Assembly: GCA_943914465.1 (NCBI GenBank)
Contig: CALUCD010000004.1
Location: 124,001-188,000, forward strand
Direction of reading: 5' to 3'
DNA length: 64,000 nt
From: an uncultured Corynebacterium sp.
GTDB lineage: Bacteria; Actinomycetota; Actinomycetes; Mycobacteriales; Mycobacteriaceae
This document shows positions 28,245-34,743 of the stretch, piece by piece. A program made the position numbers and the translations under genes. The first letter of the stretch is position 1, and the number at the start of each line of letters is the position of its first letter. Below the pieces are notes generated by a model. The model was not told the origin of the DNA and did no database searches. It was given only the letters and a program-made list of their open reading frames with translations.

Positions 28245-29019
28245 GTTTCGTGGGTCCCGGCCGTCGTGGCGTGATCGTGCGTTTGTTGTGCGCACCTACG
28301 ATTTCGCGGAGGCGGACCGGGTGATTGTGTTGCTCACCCGCACGCACGGCCTTGTGCGCGCGGTGGCGAAGGGTGTGCGGAAGTCGAAGTCGCGTTTCGG
28401 TTCGCGCCTGCAGCCGTTTGTGGACGTGGACGTGCAGGTCTACCCGCCGCGCACCTCCGGCCTGGCTACCATCACCGCCGCGGACACGGTCGCCTACTAC
28501 GGGCGGTTGCTTATTGACGACTTCGACCGCTACACCGCCGCCTGCGCCATCATGGAAACCGCCGAAAAGCTCGCCTTTGATGACGCCGACCCAGCGCTGT
28601 TCGATCTTGTCGCCGGCGCGCTGGCGAACGTGCAAACCAGCCCGCAGCCCACCCTGGTGCTTGACGCGTTCATGTTGCAGGCAACCCAGCACGCCGGCTG
28701 GGGGCTGGCGCTGTTCAACTGCGCCCAGTGTGAGGCGCCAGGCCCGCACACCGCGTTCAACGCTGCCGCCGGGGGAGCGGTGTGCACCCGTTGCCGCCCG
28801 TCCGGCTCGGCGGATGTGCACACTGAGGTGCTGCACGCGATGTGGCTGCTGCAGCACGGCCACCAGCTCGCCGATCAGCCAGCCAATCAGCCAGCCGATC
28901 AGCCTGCGCAGCTGCAGCCGGGCGCGCTGGCAGAGCAGATCCACCGCCTGACCACCGCGCACCTGCAGTTCAATCTAGAGGCAGGTCTGAAAACGTTGCG
29001 CATTATGGAGCAGGCATAA
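28234..29019 (+). CDS. recO: DNA repair protein RecO
   Basis: The 261-residue RecO protein has an N-terminal OB fold (RDRAFVVRTYDFAEADRVIVLLTRTHGLVRAVAKGVRKSKS) and a helical C-terminal domain with a CxxC...CxxC zinc site (CAQCEAPG and CTRCRP). It helps load RecA in the RecFOR pathway. The start is a TTG inside the end of era. Near residues 213-224 there is a run of three ADQPA/ANQPA-like tetrapeptides from a 12-bp repeat, an addition not expected in RecO. Confidence 0.92.
   Translation: MASKFRGSRPSWRDRAFVVRTYDFAEADRVIVLLTRTHGLVRAVAKGVRKSKSRFGSRLQPFVDVDVQVYPPRTSGLATITAADTVAYYGRLLIDDFDRYTAACAIMETAEKLAFDDADPALFDLVAGALANVQTSPQPTLVLDAFMLQATQHAGWGLALFNCAQCEAPGPHTAFNAAAGGAVCTRCRPSGSADVHTEVLHAMWLLQHGHQLADQPANQPADQPAQLQPGALAEQIHRLTTAHLQFNLEAGLKTLRIMEQA
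28870..28905 (+). repeat. Tandem 12-bp repeat x3 inside recO (ADQP units)
   Basis: Three 12-bp units (GCCGATCAGCCA, GCCAATCAGCCA, GCCGATCAGCCT) encode ADQP-ANQP-ADQP. The frame is preserved. The peptide resembles the GDQPA repeat in rsmE about 6 kb upstream. Confidence 0.85.
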
Positions 29020-29026
29020 TGAGGCA

Positions 29027-29785
29027 ATGACCGAGCACGTCCCACGCCCGCCGCAGATTGATCCGCAGTTCATTCCCAACCACATCGCGTTGGTGATGGA
29101 CGGCAACGGTAGGTGGGCGCAGGAGCGTGGTCTGCCGCGCACGGAGGGTCACCGCCGCGGCGAGGCTGTCTTGATGGACTGCGTCGATGCGTGCATTGCG
29201 CTCGGCGGGGTGAAGTGGCTGTCGGCGTATGCGTTTTCCACGGAGAATTGGCGCCGTTCTGCATCGGAAGTGCGCTTCCTGATGGGTTTTTCGCGTGACG
29301 TGTTGCACCGCCACCGCAACGAATTGCATGAGAAAAACGTCCGCGTGGTGTGGGCGGGCAGGCGGCCGCGCCTATGGCGAAGCGTCCTGCACGAACTCGA
29401 AGCAGCCGAAGCGCTCACCCGCGAGAACACGGGGCTCACGCTCGCGATGTGCCTGAATTACGGAGGCAGAGCCGAGCTTGTCGACGCCACCCGCCACCTC
29501 GCCGACGACATCCACGCCGGCCGGCTTCGCCCCAGCGAGGTCACCGAGGCGACACTGGGGCGCTACCTGTACCGGCCAGACATGCCAGATGTGGACCTGT
29601 TTCTGCGCCCCTCAGGCGAGCGGCGCACGTCGAACTTCCTGCTCTGGCAGTCGGCATATGCGGAGATGGTGTACCAAGACACCCTGTTTCCGGACTTCAC
29701 CCACCAGGACATGTATGACGCTGTGTTGGAGTATGCGAGGCGTGATAGGCGGTTTGGCGGTGCCGTCGATAAGTATGCGCCCTGA
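29027..29785 (+). CDS. uppS: Isoprenyl transferase (undecaprenyl/decaprenyl diphosphate synthase)
   Basis: The 252-residue cis-prenyltransferase has the signature HIALVMDGNGRWAQERGLPRTEGHRRG (catalytic Asp25) and the C-terminal 'PDVDLFLRPSGERRTSNFLLWQSAYAEMVY' block. It condenses IPP onto an allylic primer to make the polyprenyl lipid carrier for peptidoglycan and arabinogalactan. It follows recO by 7 bp and ends 7 bp from the convergent zur gene. Idi elsewhere in the window supplies DMAPP. Confidence 0.95.
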   Translation: MTEHVPRPPQIDPQFIPNHIALVMDGNGRWAQERGLPRTEGHRRGEAVLMDCVDACIALGGVKWLSAYAFSTENWRRSASEVRFLMGFSRDVLHRHRNELHEKNVRVVWAGRRPRLWRSVLHELEAAEALTRENTGLTLAMCLNYGGRAELVDATRHLADDIHAGRLRPSEVTEATLGRYLYRPDMPDVDLFLRPSGERRTSNFLLWQSAYAEMVYQDTLFPDFTHQDMYDAVLEYARRDRRFGGAVDKYAP

Positions 29786-29792
29786 TCGGGCG

Positions 29793-30236
29793 CTACCCGC
29801 GCGCCGTCTGACACGTGCGGCAGACGCCATAGATCTCCGCGTCGTGAGCGACCAATTCATAACCAAAACGCGCCGAAACAACTTCAGCCCACTTCTCAAC
29901 TGGGCCGCCCTCAACCTCCTCACTGCGCCCGCAACTTGTGCACACCAAGTGATGGTGGTGGTGCGGGGTGAGGCAATCGCGATACAGCGTCTCGCCCTCG
30001 GGAGTTAGCAGCACGTCCACGGCGTCGATCTCCGCCAGGGACTGCAACGTGCGATAAACCGTAGTCAGGCCCACCTTCTCCCCGTGGCCCTCTAAGGCCT
30101 CGTGGATGGCTTTCACCGAGGCGAACCTGTCCAACTCGCGAAGCGTTTCCACCACTGCCGTGCGTTGCCGTGTCATCCGCGGACCCAGCTTGGGGATGGG
30201 ATGCTTCGACAGGCTTCCGCGCCGCTGCGTTGACAT
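29793..30236 (-). CDS. zur: Fur-family regulator, probably Zur (zinc uptake repressor)
   Basis: The 147-residue Fur-family protein has a winged-helix N-terminus (RMTRQRTAVVETLRELDRFASVKAIHEAL... GLTTVYRTLQSLAEIDAVDVL), the His-rich metal site 'CLTPHHHHHLVCTSCG', and a second Cys pair near the end (CRTCQ), giving the structural CxxC...CxxC zinc site. The zinc assignment comes from context: the gene lies downstream of an ArsR-family gene and near glyS, the arrangement of zur (furB) and znr in C. glutamicum. It probably represses zinc import genes elsewhere. Confidence 0.87.
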   Translation of the reverse strand: MSTQRRGSLSKHPIPKLGPRMTRQRTAVVETLRELDRFASVKAIHEALEGHGEKVGLTTVYRTLQSLAEIDAVDVLLTPEGETLYRDCLTPHHHHHLVCTSCGRSEEVEGGPVEKWAEVVSARFGYELVAHDAEIYGVCRTCQTARG

Positions 30237-30283
30237 GACGTCTAAGCGTAGTCGCTTGCTGCAGCGGCGCCAGGCCGGACCTG

Positions 30284-30303
30284 AGCCAGGCGCGCGCCTG
30301 GCT
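30284..30303. promoter_or_regulatory. 20-bp perfect palindrome between ArsR and zur genes
   Basis: AGCCAGGCGC followed directly by its reverse complement GCGCCTGGCT lies in the 90-bp gap between the two regulator genes. It could form an intercistronic hairpin or be a protein-binding site. It is too GC-rich to look like a Fur/Zur box. Confidence 0.4.
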
Positions 30304-30326
30304 GGGGGCTGGCGAGGCGTTAGGCG

Positions 30327-30830
30327 TTAGTCGCGGAAGATGGAGCCCGGGTCGAACTCGGGGCGGAACTGCACCGAAGGCTCGATGTAGGCACCACCGG
30401 TTCGTGGCAGCGCGGTCGGCGCGGATGGGGCCGAACCGGCTGGGGAGCCAGACGAGGCCATCGGCGCATCCGTGCCGGTCTTCTTTGCTGCGTCCTTTGC
30501 GGCCTTCGCGCCGCGCTTGCGGTCGAGCTCACCAGTGGCGGCGAGGCCGGCGACCTCAAGGATGACGTCGATGACGGCGGGCTTGGCCAGCGAGTAAACG
30601 ACTTCGCGGCCGGCGCGGCGGGCGGTGACGAGCCCGGCGGACTTGAGCACCCGCAGGTGCTGCGAAATGAGCGGCTGAGACTTGTCCAAAGCGGCAACCA
30701 TCTGGTGTACGACGTGGTCTCCGCTGTATAGCAACAAGAGGATACGCAGGCGCAACTCGGAGTCAAGTGCCCCGAGCAATTCTGCGGTCAGCTCGATTTC
30801 GCGTGGTGCGAGTGAGCTTGGGTCGCGCAT
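30327..30830 (-). CDS. ArsR/SmtB-family metalloregulator (Znr-like)
   Basis: The 167-residue winged-helix protein has 'ELTAELLGALDSELRLRILLLLYSGDHVVHQMVAALDKSQPLISQHLRVLKSAGLVTARRAGREVVYSL', the ArsR core (residues about 10-85). It has no cysteine; the likely metal ligands in the core are in the DHVVH segment. The C-terminal 65 residues are low-complexity (Lys/Ala then Ser/Pro/Gly) ending in an acidic tail. The ATG at 30830 follows AAAGGGG at good spacing. It is cotranscribed with zur and divergent from glyS, as is znr in C. glutamicum. Confidence 0.85.
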   Translation of the reverse strand: MRDPSSLAPREIELTAELLGALDSELRLRILLLLYSGDHVVHQMVAALDKSQPLISQHLRVLKSAGLVTARRAGREVVYSLAKPAVIDVILEVAGLAATGELDRKRGAKAAKDAAKKTGTDAPMASSGSPAGSAPSAPTALPRTGGAYIEPSVQFRPEFDPGSIFRD

Positions 30831-30995
30831 ACCCGTACCCCTTTCCTGAATCTTTCCTGTGTTTTTTAAACGGCAACCACTTTATCGTTGGCGGGCGCAA
30901 TTGTGTCACGCATTTTCGGAATGTTGCTGGCACTAGATGCATTTCTGCACGTCATGGACACATGACACGAAAACAAAATCCGGGTTTGGGTTCGC

Positions 30996-31001
30996 TACAC
31001 T
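30996..31001 (+). promoter_or_regulatory. Probable -10 element of glyS
   Basis: TACACT lies about 90 bp upstream of the glyS GTG, in the 258-bp AT-richer divergent region shared with the ArsR gene. No clear -35 is seen. On the minus strand the same region has TTTAAA and GATAAA hexamers that could serve the ArsR gene. I saw no T-box structure. Confidence 0.45.
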
Positions 31002-31088
31002 AGGCACATCTGGTGCCATTCATGTACGCATCAAGTCATCTACACATCCATCGTTTGAGCCCTTTGAGACTGCCCCAGGAGGACCGCA

Positions 31089-32471
31089 GTGCCCGCCAGC
31101 AAGATTGAAACCGTCGTGAATCTCTGTAAACGTCGCGGGCTGGTGTATCCGGCCGGTGAGATTTACGGCGGTACGCGTTCGGCGTGGGATTATGGCCCGC
31201 TCGGGGTGGAGTTGAAGGAGAACCTGAAGCGGCAGTGGTGGCGGCATATGGTGCAGTCGCGGCGCGATACGGTCGGTGTGGATACGTCGATTATTTTGCC
31301 GCGGCAGGTGTGGGTCGCGTCGGGGCATGTGGAGGTGTTCACGGACCCGTTGGTGGAGTCGTTGCATACGCATAAGCGCTACCGCGCGGACCATCTTCTG
31401 GAGGCGTATGAGGAAAAGCACGGCCACCCGCCGGCGAATGGTCTTGCGGACATCAACGATCCGGAGACCGGACAGCCCGGCAATTGGACTGAGCCGCGCG
31501 CGTTTTCTGGTCTGATGAAGACGTTCCTCGGCCCGGTTGATGATGAAGAGGGCCTGCACTACATGCGTCCGGAGACTGCGCAGGGCATTTTCGTGAACTT
31601 CAAAAACGTGATGACGTCCGCGCGTATGAAGCCGCCGTTCGGTATCGCGAATATTGGTAAGTCGTTCCGCAATGAGATCACCCCGGGCAACTTCATTTTC
31701 CGTACCCGCGAGTTTGAGCAAATGGAGATGGAGTTCTTCGTCAAACCGGGTGAGGACGAGCAGTGGCATCAGTACTGGATTGATAACCGCCACCAGTGGT
31801 ACGTCGATCTTGGCATCAACCCGGACAATCTGCGTCTTTACGAGCACCCGCAGGAGAAGCTGAGTCACTATTCCAAGCGCACGGTCGATATTGAGTACGC
31901 GTTCGGGTTCACTGGCTCGCAGTGGGGTGAGCTTGAAGGTGTGGCGAACCGCACGGACTATGATTTGAAAACGCATGCGGAGGCCTCGGGCGAGGACTTG
32001 TCCTTCTTTGACCAGGAGTCGGGGGAGCGGTGGATTCCGTACTGCATCGAGCCCGCCGCTGGGCTTGGGCGCGCGATGATGGCGTTTCTTATCGACGCGT
32101 ACGACGAGGAAGAAGCACCCAACACCAAAGGCGGCACCGACACCCGTGTTGTGCTGCGTCTTGATCGGCGTCTCGCGCCGGTGAAGGTGGCGGTGTTGCC
32201 GTTGTCGAAGAAGCCTGAGCTGTCTGGCCCGGCTGAGGAGTTGGCTGACACGCTGCGTCAGCACTGGAACGTGGATTATGACACGTCGGGGGCGATTGGT
32301 CGGCGGTATCGTCGTCAAGATGAAATCGGCACCCCGTTCTGTGTCACCTACGATTTTGATTCGTTGGAGGATCAGGCGGTGACGGTGCGCGAGCGTGACA
32401 CGATGGAGCAGGAGCGCGTCGCGTTGTCTGAGCTGGAGGGGTACCTGGCAGCTCGACTGATCGGCGCCTAA
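31089..32471 (+). CDS. glyS: Glycine-tRNA ligase (homodimeric type)
   Basis: The 460-residue class II aminoacyl-tRNA synthetase of the eukaryotic/archaeal-like alpha2 type has motif 1/2 blocks 'LVYPAGEIYGGTRSAWDYGPLGVELKENLK', 'LMKTFLGPVDDEEGLHYMRPETAQGIFVNFKNV' and 'GKSFRNEITPGNFIFRTREFEQMEMEFF', and motif 3 'YCIEPAAGLGRAMMAFLIDAY'. The anticodon-binding domain is at the C-terminus. The GTG start has a strong AGGAGGA ribosome-binding site. Confidence 0.97.
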   Translation: MPASKIETVVNLCKRRGLVYPAGEIYGGTRSAWDYGPLGVELKENLKRQWWRHMVQSRRDTVGVDTSIILPRQVWVASGHVEVFTDPLVESLHTHKRYRADHLLEAYEEKHGHPPANGLADINDPETGQPGNWTEPRAFSGLMKTFLGPVDDEEGLHYMRPETAQGIFVNFKNVMTSARMKPPFGIANIGKSFRNEITPGNFIFRTREFEQMEMEFFVKPGEDEQWHQYWIDNRHQWYVDLGINPDNLRLYEHPQEKLSHYSKRTVDIEYAFGFTGSQWGELEGVANRTDYDLKTHAEASGEDLSFFDQESGERWIPYCIEPAAGLGRAMMAFLIDAYDEEEAPNTKGGTDTRVVLRLDRRLAPVKVAVLPLSKKPELSGPAEELADTLRQHWNVDYDTSGAIGRRYRRQDEIGTPFCVTYDFDSLEDQAVTVRERDTMEQERVALSELEGYLAARLIGA

Positions 32472-32521
32472 TCCAGCGTTGACTCACGTTGACCAGCGCT
32501 GTGCCGCACGAAGGGGATTGG

Positions 32522-33040
32522 ATGCATTACGTCAGTTGGGACCGTTCGGAGCGTGACGCGGTGAAGTTGCTCGCGGAGGGCGGCCCGGAGGTGTTGGGCG
32601 TGTTCCAGCATGACCGCGCGAGTGTGAACGGTGAGCTGTGGGAGCTGACGGAGTCACCGGAGTCCGGCGCAGTGGCCACTCGCGATGGTGTGGAGATTGT
32701 GCGGGCGCAGGGCTCGCTGCGGCGTGACACGCGGGTGGGCGTGCAGGTGGAGGGCCGCCAGTACACGATGGTCGCTGAGACCGCCCGAAACTGGATTGTT
32801 GATGACGCTGCCGGCACCAAGGTCGCCCAGTTCACCGGCGAGAACAACGGCGTGCGCAAGGCAATCCTCGAGTTCGACGAGGCGTATCGGTCCGCCGGCG
32901 CGCTGCCCGCTGCCGATGTCGCTGCACTCGCGTGGGTGTCGCGGCTCGTGTTGGAGTCGCGGCGCGTGAATTCGGCCAACGTGCTCATTGCGACGCTGAC
33001 GTTGTTCTCGATCGTTGCTGTGCTGGTGTACGTGCTGTGA
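32522..33040 (+). CDS. Small protein with C-terminal membrane anchor, first of tandem pair
   Basis: The 172-residue protein starts at the ATG at 32522 (GAAGGGG upstream). A soluble beta-rich region precedes one hydrophobic C-terminal segment (NVLIATLTLFSIVAVLVYVL), so it looks tail-anchored. The central part ('GVQVEGRQYTMVAETARNWIVDDAAGTKVAQF') resembles a segment of the next gene ('QRTYTVRRTGRSVIHKHRSVVDASGQLVA'), in the style of tubby/LURP-one-like beta barrels. That fold comparison is a guess. Its stop overlaps the next start (GTGA). Confidence 0.7.
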   Translation: MHYVSWDRSERDAVKLLAEGGPEVLGVFQHDRASVNGELWELTESPESGAVATRDGVEIVRAQGSLRRDTRVGVQVEGRQYTMVAETARNWIVDDAAGTKVAQFTGENNGVRKAILEFDEAYRSAGALPAADVAALAWVSRLVLESRRVNSANVLIATLTLFSIVAVLVYVL

Positions 33041-33399
33041 GCGGTGTCGTAATCGCGGGCGAGGAGCTGCGCGTGGTGTCTGACGACCCGGCGGACATCC
33101 GCGCCGTGACCGCAGACGGCCGCGAATTCCAGCTGGTCAAACGCAGTCTGACCGTCGCGCGCTATGACGCGGTGTGTGACCAGCGCACCTACACCGTCCG
33201 CCGCACTGGCCGCAGCGTGATCCACAAACATCGCAGTGTTGTCGACGCTTCAGGCCAACTCGTTGCCACCACAATCGCGCACCCGAGCGGCGAGATTGAT
33301 GTCGTTCCAGCGCTCGCTGAAGCGCCCGAGCTTGATCTCGGTTTCATCGTATGGGGGCTTTCGCTTATCGACGCCCCAATGAACAACCTCCGCTACTAA
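33037..33399 (+). CDS. Small beta-rich protein, second of tandem pair
   Basis: The 120-residue protein starts at the GTG overlapping the previous stop (GTGA). It repeats the layout of its neighbour: 'EELRVVSDDPADIRAVTADGREFQLVKRS', 'QRTYTVRRTGRSVIHKHRSVVDASGQLVATTIAHPSGEIDVV'. It has a hydrophobic C-terminal stretch (LGFIVWGLSLIDA) but no strong anchor. The 3' end overlaps the convergent HNH gene by 35 bp. Unknown function; the two look like diverged tandem duplicates. Confidence 0.65.
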   Translation: MSGVVIAGEELRVVSDDPADIRAVTADGREFQLVKRSLTVARYDAVCDQRTYTVRRTGRSVIHKHRSVVDASGQLVATTIAHPSGEIDVVPALAEAPELDLGFIVWGLSLIDAPMNNLRY

Positions 33400-34645
33400 C
33401 CCGGCCCCGAGGTTTGTCCCCGAACAACAGCTCCATCGCCCCGTACGGGTGGTAGGTGTTGGGGACCGGGTAGCCGCGGGGTGACACCCAGGTGGGGCGC
33501 CCGCGGATCATTTCGATGCGTCCCCTCCGCCGCCCCCGTCCTCGGCCTCGGCCTCGGCCCGGGCCCCAGCCGTGGCCTGGGTTACTCCCGCCGCTAGCCG
33601 CGCCGCCGGGTGCAGCTCGAGGTGCCCCGCTAGCCGCGCCGCCGTCATCGTCGTTGACTCGGTTGTGGTAGCGACACAGCATGACCAGGTTGTCAAGGTT
33701 TGTTTTGCCGCCGTGTTTCCAGGCAGTGACGTGGTGGGCCTCGCAGAAGTCTGCACCCTGGTGACAGCCCGGCACCGGACATACCGGGGTGGTGAGCTTG
33801 GCCAGATCGCGTTGCTTCCGGTTAGCGAAGCGCTGCGTCCGGTATAGGTTAACCGGCCCGGCCTGTGGGTGGAATAGCGCCACTTCCAACGGTTGTGCGT
33901 GGTACTTGGCGAGGTATTGCGCACCGGTCGTGGTGGTGCCGTCGGTCAGGCCGAGGATGATGTCGTCGCCATCGCCCTGCAGGATCTTGGTGTGCGCGTC
34001 CAAGGGAATGATGATGGTGGGGCGGGGGATTGCTTCTGCAACCCCGACAGCAGCAGCGCCCGCAACGGCGCCCACGGCGACTCCGCCGGCAGCGCGTGCA
34101 GCGCCTTCGTCCGCAGCACCGCCGCGCAGGAGCGCCGCGAACTTGGCGGCCATCTGCGACGAGGCGGGCTGGCGGGGGTCGAGGTTGCGGGTGACGGCGT
34201 GTTTGAGGTCGCCAAGCAGGCGCTCATCGGTGGTCAGCGTGACAGTCGCCATGCCCATGCGCGATTTGGAAAACGTCACGCGTTCCTGCGGCGGCTGCTC
34301 CACTTTCGGCACGAGCTGGGTGGCCAGGGCCTGCAGCCCGGTGAAGCTTTGGCGGCGTTCAAGCAGCGCCACGCGTAACCGCATGCGTTCTTCTCTGGAC
34401 TTCACCGGCCGGAGGCGTTGTTCGATGAGCACGAGCTGGTCAAGGGTGAACTGCCCGGCTCGGGCGCGGCGCACCGCCTCGTGTTGGAGGCGGATGTAGC
34501 GGGTGGGGCCGAAGTAGGCGGCGTGCACATCCTCCCAGGCGGTGATTTTCGCGCTGGACAATCCCGCCTCGGTGGCTGATTCCCGGTCAAAACCGGATAG
34601 AGCGTCCAGGGTTAGGGCGCTGAGGAGGGATTGGAAGGGGGTCAT
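33365..34645 (-). CDS. DUF222 / HNH endonuclease-domain protein
   Basis: The 426-residue protein has an N-terminal DUF222-type helical region ('FGPTRYIRLQHEAVRRARAGQFTLDQLVLIEQRL') and a C-terminal HNH motif with zinc-type Cys pairs: 'CPVPGCHQGADFCEAHHVTAWKHGGKTNLDNLVMLCRYHNRV'. The tail is low-complexity Gly/Arg. Such 13E12-type genes are often multicopy in actinobacteria, and their activity is usually unproven. I start at the ATG at 34645 because upstream sequence runs through a terminator and into the next gene. The middle is Ala/Gly-rich (residues about 190-230). Confidence 0.85.
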   Translation of the reverse strand: MTPFQSLLSALTLDALSGFDRESATEAGLSSAKITAWEDVHAAYFGPTRYIRLQHEAVRRARAGQFTLDQLVLIEQRLRPVKSREERMRLRVALLERRQSFTGLQALATQLVPKVEQPPQERVTFSKSRMGMATVTLTTDERLLGDLKHAVTRNLDPRQPASSQMAAKFAALLRGGAADEGAARAAGGVAVGAVAGAAAVGVAEAIPRPTIIIPLDAHTKILQGDGDDIILGLTDGTTTTGAQYLAKYHAQPLEVALFHPQAGPVNLYRTQRFANRKQRDLAKLTTPVCPVPGCHQGADFCEAHHVTAWKHGGKTNLDNLVMLCRYHNRVNDDDGGAASGAPRAAPGGAASGGSNPGHGWGPGRGRGRGRGRRRGRIEMIRGRPTWVSPRGYPVPNTYHPYGAMELLFGDKPRGRVSSGGCSLGRR

Positions 34646-34681
34646 GGGGGAAACGGTAGCGTCGATAAGCGAAATGCTCAA

Positions 34682-34729
34682 ACGAAACAACAAAAGCCTG
34701 TGGATAGCCGGCTCGCTATCCACAGGCTG
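34682..34729 (-). terminator. Rho-independent terminator of the TPM-domain gene
   Basis: A perfect 14-bp inverted repeat (34695-34708 and 34715-34728) with a 6-nt loop lies 15 bp after the TPM gene stop. On the minus strand it is followed by TTTTGTTGTTT. The stem arms contain TGTGGATAG and CTATCCACA, one base from the DnaA-box consensus, probably by chance. Confidence 0.85.
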
Positions 34730-34743
34730 AGGAGAAGGTGCAG

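Noticed and set aside
30831..31088. T-box riboswitch or Zur box upstream of glyS
   Set aside because: No T-box core sequence or stem series and no Fur/Zur-type palindrome could be found; only a likely -10 box is reported.
31020..32318. Long open frame opposite glyS (about 430 codons)
   Set aside because: Glycyl-tRNA synthetase motifs are complete on the plus strand; the antisense translation has low-complexity Arg/His content and no ribosome-binding site.
34682..34729. Replication origin suggested by DnaA-like boxes
   Set aside because: Only two near-consensus boxes within a terminator stem, no AT-rich unwinding region and no dnaA/dnaN genes nearby.
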